From positions 62,001-126,000 of the forward strand of contig CAJXSZ010000001.1 of the NCBI GenBank assembly GCA_913060815.1: 64,000 nt of DNA, in the 5' to 3' direction. Positions 57,179 through 64,000 of this stretch are shown one piece after another. The notes beneath the pieces are model-generated. The model had not been told where the DNA came from. It made no database searches and was given only the letters and a program-made list of their open reading frames with translations. Positions within the stretch are counted from its first letter, which is position 1, and each line of letters opens with the position of its first letter. A program made the translations under genes and the position numbers. The stretch is from an uncultured Sulfitobacter sp. Its GTDB lineage: Bacteria > Pseudomonadota > Alphaproteobacteria > Rhodobacterales > Rhodobacteraceae.

Positions 57179-57907
57179 TCAGAACTGTTCTGCTTCTGGC
57201 AGCCATTTGGCGATCAGCGCGTTGAGCGAGCCGTCGTCCTTCATGGACTGGATCGCTACGTTGAACTTCTCGCGCAGCTCACCGTCGCTTTCGCGGATTC
57301 CAAGGCCGATACCACCACCCAGCAGCTCGCTTTGCTCCAGCAATTGCAGGTCGGCGTCTGCTTCGGCAATCGCGGAGAGGAAGTCTTTGTCGGCCAGAAC
57401 CGCGTCTGCTTCACCGTTCTTGACAGCTGCTACTGTCTCTTCGGGTGTGGCGAATTCGACCAGTGTCGCGCCGTCCATGGAGGCGATGAAGGAGGCCTGA
57501 ATCGTGCCTGTTTGTGCGGCCAGTACAGCCGTTTTCACGTCAACTTCGCCCATTGCGAGGTAGGAGGATGCGTCGGGTAGTGTGTAGGGGTCGGAGAAGT
57601 CGATGACCTCGTCACGCTCGTCCGTGATGGACATGCCCGCGATGATCACGTCGTAGTTGCCGGAGACGAGGTTGGGGATAATGCTGTCCCACTCGTTGGT
57701 GACCCACTCACAGGTCAGCTCGGCACGCGCGCACAGCTCGTCGCCAACTTCGCGCTCGAAGCCGTCGACTTCGCCCGCATCGTTGAGGAAGTTATAGGGC
57801 GCATAGGCGCCTTCGGTGCCCAAGCGGATGGTTTTGCCGTGGCCATCGGCCATCGCGGTGCCGGCCATCAGGGCCAGTGCGGATGTCGCAAGGATAAGGT
57901 TTTTCAT
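57179..57907 (-). CDS. Amino acid ABC transporter substrate-binding protein (HisJ/ArgT-like)
   Basis: Periplasmic binding protein, 242 residues. Signal peptide ends GTAMA-D; the mature part has IRLGTEGAYAPYNFLNDAGEVDGFEREVGDELCARA and DVIIAGMSITDERDEVIDFSDPY, the SBP_bac_3 signature for basic or polar amino acids and opines. Ligand is not determined. It lies 35 nt after the ATPase gene. Confidence 0.9.
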   Translation of the reverse strand: MKNLILATSALALMAGTAMADGHGKTIRLGTEGAYAPYNFLNDAGEVDGFEREVGDELCARAELTCEWVTNEWDSIIPNLVSGNYDVIIAGMSITDERDEVIDFSDPYTLPDASSYLAMGEVDVKTAVLAAQTGTIQASFIASMDGATLVEFATPEETVAAVKNGEADAVLADKDFLSAIAEADADLQLLEQSELLGGGIGLGIRESDGELREKFNVAIQSMKDDGSLNALIAKWLPEAEQF

Positions 57908-57942
57908 TTTGGTGTCTCCTGAAGGTGATCCGTTTTTACGGT

Positions 57943-58719
57943 TTATGCGGCGTGGGTTGCAGAAAGAAACCCGCGCAGTCGCTCTGATTTGGGCGCGCCG
58001 AACAGCGTCTCGGGCGGCCCTTGTTCTTCGATCAGCCCTTGATGCAGGAACACGACCGTGTCCGACACATCTGCAGCCAGTTTCATATCATGGGTCACAA
58101 TCATCATGGTGCGCCCCTCGGCGGCGAGATCCTTAATGACCTTGACCACTTCCTGCTCCAGCTCGGGGTCGAGCGCTGAGGTAGGCTCGTCAAACAGCAA
58201 TGCTTCAGGCTCCATGCACAGTGCGCGTGCAATCGCGGCGCGCTGTTGCTGACCACCGGAAAGCTGGGCGGGATAGACGTCGCATTTGTCGCCGATGCCG
58301 ACCTTTTCCAGATAGCCGCGCGCGGCGGTCTCAACCTCTTTACGGTCGCGGCCCAGAACGGTCACAGGCGCCTCCATCACATTCTCGAGGATGGTCATAT
58401 GTGCCCAAAGGTTGAACTGCTGGAAGACCATGCTGAGATTGGTGCGGATGCGCAGCACCTGTTTTGGATCAGAGGGGCGGCGGCTGTGGCCTGTGCCGCG
58501 CCACGAGACAGGCTCTGCGTTGAATAGCAATTCGCCCTGCTGGCTGTCCTCCAGCAGGTTGCAGCAACGCAGCAGTGTGGATTTTCCAGACCCTGACGAA
58601 CCGATGAGCGAGATCACATGCCCTTTGGGGGCCGCGATGCTCACGCCTTTAAGAACCTCCAAAGCGCCATAGGCTTTGTGCAGGTCACGAATTTCGATAA
58701 CGGGGGCGTCTGCGGTCAC
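57943..58719 (-). CDS. Amino acid ABC transporter ATPase (HisP-like)
   Basis: ATPase subunit of 258 residues: Walker A GSSGSGKST, signature LSGGQQQR, Walker B ALLFDEPTSALDPE, and the HisP-specific insert VSWRGTGHSRRPSDPKQVLRIRTNLSMVFQQFNLWAHMT. First gene of the transporter set. Together with the PuuA/PuuB-like enzymes it suggests uptake and glutamylation of an amine-bearing amino acid or opine. Confidence 0.92.
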   Translation of the reverse strand: MTADAPVIEIRDLHKAYGALEVLKGVSIAAPKGHVISLIGSSGSGKSTLLRCCNLLEDSQQGELLFNAEPVSWRGTGHSRRPSDPKQVLRIRTNLSMVFQQFNLWAHMTILENVMEAPVTVLGRDRKEVETAARGYLEKVGIGDKCDVYPAQLSGGQQQRAAIARALCMEPEALLFDEPTSALDPELEQEVVKVIKDLAAEGRTMMIVTHDMKLAADVSDTVVFLHQGLIEEQGPPETLFGAPKSERLRGFLSATHAA

Positions 58720-58826
58720 GGATCGTCCATCTTTTTCATGTGCAGCGCAGATATGACGCGAGAATCGCTACAGATGCAATGTGCAATGCTTGGAGACCCG
58801 TCTTCACCTAAAGTAACGCCGTAAAA

Positions 58827-59261
58827 TCAGCCGCCAGCGCGCTGCCGCGCCTGTGCGCTATCCATATCGGTGATGCCCAGAAGGTTGGCCACGAGGCGCA
58901 GTAGTGCGTCCTCCTCCTTGGCGCGTGCGCCATCGGCCAGTGCTACTTGCCACAGTGCTTCGACCACAGCGAGGCGGTCCTCATAGGCGACAGCATCCTT
59001 GATCGCGCGGGTAAAGCGCACGGTATCGGGGGCTTCTGTCTCCAGTGTTTCGGCATCTCTAAGCAGCGCATCGCGATCAGCATCATTAAGGCTATAGCGC
59101 GCCTCGATGATGCCTTGAATGCGCGCCCGTTCTGAAGCGCTGTAGTCATTGTCAGAGCGTGCGACACGGACAAGCAGCGCCGTTAGCGCCAGACGCGCAT
59201 CGGTGTCGGGCAAAGGGGTGGGAGTAGGCTCTGTCAGCCTTTTAAGGAAATCTGCAAACAT
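58827..59261 (-). CDS. TerB-like protein, copy 2
   Basis: Acidic helical protein of 144 residues with the TerB fold: LALTALLVRVARSDNDYSASERARIQGIIEARYSL and a second half with YEDRLAVVEALWQVALADGARAKEEDALLRLVANLLG. No tellurite-resistance operon is present; stand-alone TerB proteins are common in Rhodobacteraceae and of unknown role. Paralogue of the gene 29 nt upstream. Confidence 0.75.
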   Translation of the reverse strand: MFADFLKRLTEPTPTPLPDTDARLALTALLVRVARSDNDYSASERARIQGIIEARYSLNDADRDALLRDAETLETEAPDTVRFTRAIKDAVAYEDRLAVVEALWQVALADGARAKEEDALLRLVANLLGITDMDSAQARQRAGG

Positions 59262-59290
59262 AGACTATTACCTAGGGGCTACGGTGGTGA

Positions 59291-59728
59291 TTACAAACCA
59301 CCCAGTGCATTTTTTCGCGCCGCTTCAATATCCTCGGCGGTAAGGCCAAGGGCGGTTTCAATCGCGAGAAGCTGTATCTCTTCATCGTCATCGCGCCGAC
59401 CATCGGCCATGGCCACTGCCCACATCGCATCCCCCAACGCTTTTCGATCGGCGTAGTCGACTTCGGCACGCAAGATCTTGGTGAATTCGGGGGTGCCCGG
59501 AGCATCACGTTCAAGCGCCTCACATTCGGCGCGCAGCTTGGCCGCGTCGAGTGGTTTGAGGTTGAAGGTCGCGCTCAGAACCTTGTCGATCTGCGCCACC
59601 TCAGCGGCAAGATACTGGCGGTTGGCCAAGGCGACACGCACCAGAAGCGCACCAAGAGCGAGCTGCGCATTGGGCTGGGGAAGCGGTTTCTTCTGGGGTT
59701 TGCGGCGGGGGAATAGGCGTTCTAACAT
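59291..59728 (-). CDS. TerB-like protein, copy 1
   Basis: The 145-residue paralogue of the following gene: LALGALLVRVALANRQYLAAEVAQIDKVLSATFNL and YADRKALGDAMWAVAMADGRRDDDEEIQLLAIETALGL align directly with it. MLERLFPRRKPQKK is a basic leader. The frame extends to 59881, but that part overlaps the previous gene. Start chosen from similarity to its twin; ribosome site is weak, so coupling to the preceding gene (10 nt) is likely. Confidence 0.75.
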   Translation of the reverse strand: MLERLFPRRKPQKKPLPQPNAQLALGALLVRVALANRQYLAAEVAQIDKVLSATFNLKPLDAAKLRAECEALERDAPGTPEFTKILRAEVDYADRKALGDAMWAVAMADGRRDDDEEIQLLAIETALGLTAEDIEAARKNALGGL

Positions 59729-59738
59729 AGCGCGTCTA

Positions 59739-60389
59739 TTAACTGAGATCAGGCACTTTGCCAAACCTAATCGTGTCGATAGCGATGCCTTGCGGATCGG
59801 TGTTGTTGACCACAACGCCAGCGATGTCTGCAGCGTCTTCCATGCGCAAGAATCCGACCGAAAATTCGCCGACAGGATCAACGGGAACCTGCGCTAGAAG
59901 CGTACCATCGCGGCGTAAAAACAGGACCTCGGCGCGGCCCTCTTCGCCGCCGCGCAGGTCGATGGCGAGGCCTGACTGGTCGCGGTCGAAGAGGATGGCA
60001 ATTGCACCCTCACCTTGGGCATCGCGTTTGGGGAAACCTGCGCGGCCGTAACCGCTAAGCACAGCTATCCCCATAAAACTAACGACCGAGAGATTCTGGC
60101 CCTCCTCGCCCGCCAGCAGTGTCAGCGGTCCGAACGCTGGCCCTTCGACAGCATCATGCGGGCCTGCGGCGGTGAGGGTCTGGCCTGCGAACCGCTCCCC
60201 GAAGCGCGCACCACTCAGCGCCAGCACATCATCCACGGGGTGGCCCGGACCGTAGCCCGATCTGGTCTCGGTAAAGGTGATGGTTTCGGGCAGCGCAAGA
60301 CTGTCTGGATCAACAAGGCAGACGGCTGCGCCGCATGCGAAGGCGGGCAGGGGCGACAGCGCCAAGGCCAGTGCAGCAAGGTGTCTCAT
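59739..60389 (-). CDS. Secreted hypothetical protein
   Basis: Exported protein of 216 residues. Signal peptide RHLAALALALSPLPAFA is followed by CGAAVCLVDPDSLALPETITFTETRSGYGPGHPVDDV. The body has a beta-sandwich pattern, closing with IAGVVVNNTDPQGIAIDTIRFG. This is like proteins that bear lectin-like domains with VPEID/PEP-type anchors, but no anchor is present. Function unknown. Start moved to 60389 because the longer frame adds residues before the signal peptide. Confidence 0.6.
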   Translation of the reverse strand: MRHLAALALALSPLPAFACGAAVCLVDPDSLALPETITFTETRSGYGPGHPVDDVLALSGARFGERFAGQTLTAAGPHDAVEGPAFGPLTLLAGEEGQNLSVVSFMGIAVLSGYGRAGFPKRDAQGEGAIAILFDRDQSGLAIDLRGGEEGRAEVLFLRRDGTLLAQVPVDPVGEFSVGFLRMEDAADIAGVVVNNTDPQGIAIDTIRFGKVPDLS

Positions 60390-60408
60390 AAGACACCGAT
60401 ACCACAGT

Positions 60409-60705
60409 TTAGCCTTCATAGCCCTCAATTATTATGAGGCTGCCATCGGAGACTGTCATGCGGATGTCTTTAGCGTTCTGATAGCTGGGGCTTTCATAGC
60501 AAGCGACGGCATCGGCGTAGCTGGGGAATTCGATGATTACGGTGCGGGTATGGGCTGTGCCTTCGCGCACCTGCTGGGTGCCGCCGCGGGCGAGGAACTT
60601 CGCGCCAAAGTCGGCAAACGGTTTGGCGTTTGCCGCGCGGTATTTCTCATAAACCTGCGCATCACGCACATCCATATTCCCGATCCAATAACCCTTCTTT
60701 GCCAT
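60409..60705 (-). CDS. DUF1330 family protein
   Basis: Dimeric alpha-beta barrel protein of 98 residues: KKGYWIGNMDVRDAQVYEKYRAANAKPFADFGAKFLARGG, then VIIEFPSYADAVACYESPSYQNAKDIR, the DUF1330 signature. Reaction unknown. GGGGAGG 7 nt upstream fixes ATG 60705. Confidence 0.85.
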   Translation of the reverse strand: MAKKGYWIGNMDVRDAQVYEKYRAANAKPFADFGAKFLARGGTQQVREGTAHTRTVIIEFPSYADAVACYESPSYQNAKDIRMTVSDGSLIIIEGYEG

Positions 60706-60724
60706 GCTCAAACCTCCCCGCATG

Positions 60725-61504
60725 TCAGCGCAATTGCGCATAGTTCCGTCCCAGTCGCGCGGCCTCGTCGGCCAACCCGTAGGGCGGGTTTAGCACGAAC
60801 ATGCCAGAACCTACCATCCCGTGACCAGGACGGGCAGGAGGAAAGCGGACCTCGTGGCGCAGCGCATCGCTGAATTGCGCAGTGAGTGCATCCAGCATCG
60901 GCTCATGCGCGCGGTTGGTGAGAATGGGATACCACAGGGCAATGATCCCTACGTTCCAAGCGCGGTGCAGCTTGGCTATGTGCCGGAAGATATTGGTATA
61001 ATCCTCCTTGATCTCATAGCTGGGATCAATCAGCAGCATGCCGCGGCGGGGGGTCGGCGGGCAAAGCGCGAAGGCCGTATCGAACCCGTCGCGCAGATGG
61101 ATTTTGGCCCCTGTCGGCGACATCGCCAGCGCGAGGGCGGCGTGTTCGCGGGGGTGCAATTCGGCCAGATGAATGGTGTCGGTCGGGCGCAGCAGGTGCG
61201 CCGCGATGAGCGGCGATCCCGGGTAGGCGTTTGGCCCGTCCTCGGCATGCACACGCTCAAGGATGCGGGCATAGGGATGGTCCGATGCGAACCACTTGCG
61301 GGCCTGCGCGATCCCTGCCGCCGCCTCGCCCGTCTTGAGCGCTTCCTCGGCCTGCAAGTCATAGAGGGCGCGGCCAGCGTGCGTCTCGAGATAGGTCAGC
61401 GGCTTGTCCTTGCGGGTGAGATAATCGAGCATCCACGCCAGAAGGCTGTGCTTGTGTACGTCGGCGAGGTTTCCCGCGTGATAGATATGTTGGTAGCTGA
61501 GCAT
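60725..61504 (-). CDS. rlmJ: 23S rRNA (adenine-2030-N6)-methyltransferase
   Basis: Methylates A2030 of 23S rRNA. The 259 residues begin MLSYQHIYHAGNLADVHKHSLLAWML, the RlmJ signature, with LTYLETHAGRALYDL and the catalytic DPSYE motif (RRGMLLIDPSYEIKEDY). Full length for the family. It may lead the DUF1330/secreted/TerB run that follows on the same strand. Confidence 0.92.
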   Translation of the reverse strand: MLSYQHIYHAGNLADVHKHSLLAWMLDYLTRKDKPLTYLETHAGRALYDLQAEEALKTGEAAAGIAQARKWFASDHPYARILERVHAEDGPNAYPGSPLIAAHLLRPTDTIHLAELHPREHAALALAMSPTGAKIHLRDGFDTAFALCPPTPRRGMLLIDPSYEIKEDYTNIFRHIAKLHRAWNVGIIALWYPILTNRAHEPMLDALTAQFSDALRHEVRFPPARPGHGMVGSGMFVLNPPYGLADEAARLGRNYAQLR

Positions 61505-61736
61505 TGTTGCGGTGTAGCGGATGGGGGCGTGTGCGCAACGGTTAATGCGGATTTTCAGGCGTTGAGCCGGATCCGGCGCTTAACGCCAGAGCAGGGCGGG
61601 ATTTGGCTAGGGTGTTTTGCGTACATTTCCCGTACACCGTTGAGGCGCTAGCCCAGAACGGCATATCCGGGTGGGCAGGGCATCGAAAAAGGACGCGTCG
61701 GACGCGTCGGGCATCTGCTGTGTCAGGGGAGCCTGA
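61505..61736. other. Intergenic region between rlmJ and a small hypothetical gene
   Basis: The 232 bp hold no plausible gene; a tandem GGACGCGTC-GGACGCGTC at 61692-61709 is the only repeat seen. Promoter for rlmJ is expected here. Confidence 0.4.
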
Positions 61737-61982
61737 TCAGCATTTTTCGGTGCTTGTAATATTTGAAATTTTGCGGGCTTCGCGCTCGATCTCGTCGGCT
61801 AACAGGATCATTCTGACGATCTGCTCTCCCGATATTTCATGCGCGTAGGCATAAGCCGCATCCTGCACCAACTCCGACGCCCAACGCAGCGACTCCAACA
61901 CCCGCTCGCGGGTCGGTTGCCTATCGATCGCTTTCATGAGAGCTGCAAATTCTGCCTCGCCGGCTTTTGATTGAATGCACAT
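61737..61982 (-). CDS. Small hypothetical protein
   Basis: Helical, acidic protein of 81 residues (AGEAEFAALMKAIDRQPTRERVLESLRWASELVQDAAYAYAHEISGEQIVRMILLADEIEREARKI), no signal. I chose ATG 61982 with AGGTGAG upstream; the frame extends to 62129. The upstream part is Ser/Pro rich and unlike the rest. Family unknown. Divergent neighbours are absent, so it may be a single gene. Confidence 0.5.
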   Translation of the reverse strand: MCIQSKAGEAEFAALMKAIDRQPTRERVLESLRWASELVQDAAYAYAHEISGEQIVRMILLADEIEREARKISNITSTEKC

Positions 61983-62160
61983 TGGGTTACTCACCTGTTC
62001 AAATCTCTTTCTAGGAATGAAGTGTCCACCTCGAAGGCGCATTAGCGCTAACACTGGCGATAGCGAAAATGACGGAATAGGAGATATTGAACAGTTTTGC
62101 ATCATCCAAGTGGCGTCAGGATTATCCATTTGACGCCACTGCGCACAGTGGAGATCGGGA

Positions 62161-63228
62161 TCAGCGACTCCACGCCGGTCTTGTGGAAGGGGCGTTTTTC
62201 AGTCGCTGCCTTAACTGTGTGGGTGACAGACCATGCAGGCGCTTGACCCAACGCGCATAAGCACTTTGAGAATTGTAACCAAGCGTCCGCGCAATCGCGG
62301 AGACCGGCTGCTCTGTGTCGCAGAGCAGTCGCAAGGACATGCCGTCCTGCGTTTCGTCCGAGAGCCGTGACAAATCTGTACCAGCGTCGGCGAGGCGTCG
62401 TTGGAGGGTGCGTTTGGACATGCCAAGGCGTTGCGCAACCTCCCCCATATTGGCGTGTTTGCGGTCGGGATGTCGTAGCAGGTATTCATACACCTGTGAC
62501 GCGATATCGTTGGGGCGTTTGAGGTTTTCGAGAAGGAAGTCGCACTGTTGGCTCATGTACTCGAACGCGGGCTGGTTGGCGGAGGGGTTTTCGAGCGCCA
62601 GAAGCGTCGAAGGAAAGGTAAGTAAATTTGTTCCTGCGCCATAGGTGATGTTGCTCGAGAAATGCGCATCATAAAGCGCCTGATTTGCAGGCGGGCGTCG
62701 CATGAATTGCCCTGAGATGGGAGCAACGGGTGCGTTCGCGAAGTCCGCAAAGAGGCTGACCGCAAGGCAGGCAGTGAAATCCACGAAATACCTCTGATGC
62801 ACGATCATCGGAGAATACTGCCACTCAACCGAAAACTGTTCAGGGGCGATTGTGACGGCAAACGTCTGACTGTGAGAGACGATCTCGGAATAGCGGACAT
62901 AGAAATTCAGCATATCGCGAAAGGTCGGCGCGGATCGCAGACCCAGTCCGTACGGCCCCGTGCTACCTGCCTTGAAAAACGACGCGTAACGCAGGCCCAC
63001 CGCATCATCCTGCATTTCTATTGCGAGCGACTTCATCAAGCGGCACAGACGGTCGAGGCTGATATACGCCTCGAAGCTTCCAAAGTCTTGCGGGTTAAGT
63101 TGGGCTGCGTTTGCATGGGGGCCAAGGTCGATATCGTGGGACATGCAGAACGCATTCAGTCCGCGACAGATGCTTGCTGACACGTGAAACCGCTCAGTGG
63201 TTATCCTATGCCGAGTGAGGTTTTCCAT
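62161..63228 (-). CDS. AraC-family transcriptional regulator
   Basis: Regulator of about 355 residues with an N-terminal arabinose-binding-like effector domain (OruR/ArgR type, PF12625-like; DDAVGLRYASFFKAGSTGPYGLGLRSAPTFRDMLNFYVRYSEI). The C-terminal AraC double HTH is NMGEVAQRLGMSKRTLQRRLADAGTDL and VSAIARTLGYNSQSAYARWVKRLHGLSPTQLR. Start at 63228 (MENLTRHR) preferred to 63264. Target genes unknown; nothing divergent gives a clue. Confidence 0.85.
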   Translation of the reverse strand: MENLTRHRITTERFHVSASICRGLNAFCMSHDIDLGPHANAAQLNPQDFGSFEAYISLDRLCRLMKSLAIEMQDDAVGLRYASFFKAGSTGPYGLGLRSAPTFRDMLNFYVRYSEIVSHSQTFAVTIAPEQFSVEWQYSPMIVHQRYFVDFTACLAVSLFADFANAPVAPISGQFMRRPPANQALYDAHFSSNITYGAGTNLLTFPSTLLALENPSANQPAFEYMSQQCDFLLENLKRPNDIASQVYEYLLRHPDRKHANMGEVAQRLGMSKRTLQRRLADAGTDLSRLSDETQDGMSLRLLCDTEQPVSAIARTLGYNSQSAYARWVKRLHGLSPTQLRQRLKNAPSTRPAWSR

Positions 63229-63299
63229 ACCACCTAGTGTTGCATTTTTCAGCTTGAAATACAATTGCGACAGGCATGGCTCCTATCGCGGCAACAGCA

Positions 63300-64000
63300 T
63301 TAGACCAGCCGCGACATGTCCTTTGCCGCCTTCACGAAACCCTCGAACAGCGGATGCGGTTTGAAGGGTTTGGACTTAAGCTCGGGGTGGAACTGCACAC
63401 CGATAAACCACGGGTGGTCGGGCCATTCGACGATCTCGGGGAGTTTGCCGTCAGGGGACATGCCGGAGAAGGTCATGCCTGCTTCCTCAAGCTGTTCGCG
63501 GTAGGCGATATCGACCTCATAGCGGTGGCGGTGGCGCTCATCAATCGCGGTGGTGCCGTAAACTTCGGCAACTTTGGAGCCTTCGGTGAGTGTGGCGTCA
63601 TAGGCGCCCAAACGCATGGTGCCGCCTTTATCGTCGCCCACTTTGCGCTCGACCTTGTGATTGCCCTGCACCCATTCTTTGAGGTGGTAGACGACAGGCT
63701 CGAAACGCTTTTTGCCCGACTCGTGGTCGAATTCTTCCGAGCCAGCGGTCGCGAGGCCCGCAACGTTGCGCGCGGCTTCGATAACGGCCATTTGCATGCC
63801 CAGACAGATGCCCAGATAGGGGACTTGGTGCTCGCGCGCGTATTGCGCGGCCTTGATTTTGCCCTCTGTGCCGCGCTCGCCAAAACCGCCCGGGACGAGA
63901 ATGGCGTGATAGCCCTCCAGATGGGGGGCCACGTCATCGGCTTTGTCAAAGATTTCGGCGTCGACCCATTCAACATTGACACGCACGCGGTTGGCCATGC
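63300..64000 (-). CDS. pyrG: CTP synthase, C-terminal part (runs off the window)
   Basis: Glutamine amidotransferase half of CTP synthase, which aminates UTP. Visible are [37 protein letters not shown] (oxyanion and Cys nucleophile), [31 protein letters not shown], and the catalytic His-Glu in [20 protein letters not shown]. The frame is still open at the window edge, so about 310 N-terminal residues (synthase domain) lie outside. Confidence 0.95.
   Translation of the reverse strand, partial: MANRVRVNVEWVDAEIFDKADDVAPHLEGYHAILVPGGFGERGTEGKIKAAQYAREHQVPYLGICLGMQMAVIEAARNVAGLATAGSEEFDHESGKKRFEPVVYHLKEWVQGNHKVERKVGDDKGGTMRLGAYDATLTEGSKVAEVYGTTAIDERHRHRYEVDIAYREQLEEAGMTFSGMSPDGKLPEIVEWPDHPWFIGVQFHPELKSKPFKPHPLFEGFVKAAKDMSRLV

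Noticed and set aside
61692-61709. Tandem GGACGCGTC as an operator
   Set aside because: Only two 9 bp copies, no gene start or promoter aligned with them; too short to support a claim.

Overview
The window looks like chromosomal DNA from an alphaproteobacterium of the Roseobacter group (Rhodobacteraceae). The evidence is its high GC content and dense packing with 1-8 nt gene overlaps, a DMSP lyase of the DddL type, a phaZ-phaC-phaP-phaR polyhydroxybutyrate block, a ThyX thymidylate synthase, a large RTX protein ending in a Hint domain, and paired DUF1194 proteins. The species cannot be named from sequence reading alone. No rRNA, tRNA or CRISPR array was seen.

Layout. 1-7 kb: end of a lolC/E gene, lolD, an Ldh-type dehydrogenase, a small DMT transporter, a lipoprotein with an HELTH motif, an AT-rich orphan gene and parE. 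7-16 kb: dddL, the 1669-residue RTX/Hint protein, a CMD-family protein and a ktrAB potassium-uptake pair. 16-26 kb: hydrolase, MATE exporter, cupin, flavin oxidase, aspartate aminotransferase, an XRE regulator overlapping sdhE, a MarR regulator, class II aldolase, two DUF1194 proteins and a glyoxalase. 26-29 kb: a surface lipoprotein with its probable Slam translocon. 29-32 kb: thyX abutted by a second AT-rich orphan gene, then a 0.5 kb repeat-rich spacer, a small secreted protein and a cold-shock protein. 32-35 kb: a bufferin-type RiPP operon (DUF2282 precursor, DUF692/MNIO enzyme, DUF2063 partner, DoxX protein). 35-42 kb: thrS, an MFS exporter, hydrolases and a VOC/M15-like group. 42-46.7 kb: PHB depolymerase, synthase, phasin and the PhaR repressor, with recognisable PhaR operators. 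46.7-49.5 kb: a mobile element (below). 49.5-58.7 kb: a glutamylation-type amine catabolism cluster (two glutamine-synthetase-like ligases, a GATase, a PuuB-like oxidase) with a polar amino acid ABC transporter split by an inverted flavin oxidase. 58.8-64 kb: two TerB-like proteins, DUF1330, RlmJ, an AraC regulator and the end of pyrG.

The most notable structure is a 2,728 bp insertion at 46731-49458. It has perfect 28 bp inverted terminal repeats and a 5 bp target duplication (TTACT). It sits in the loop of what was a bidirectional intrinsic terminator between convergent phaR and the puuB-like gene. It carries a two-zinc-ribbon transposase broken by a frameshift, a DUF6338 membrane protein gene, and a tiny GYQP-repeat gene whose sensible reading frame is reached only by a -1 shift on a classical A_AAA_AAG heptamer. 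It also brings its own strong terminator at the phaR-proximal end.
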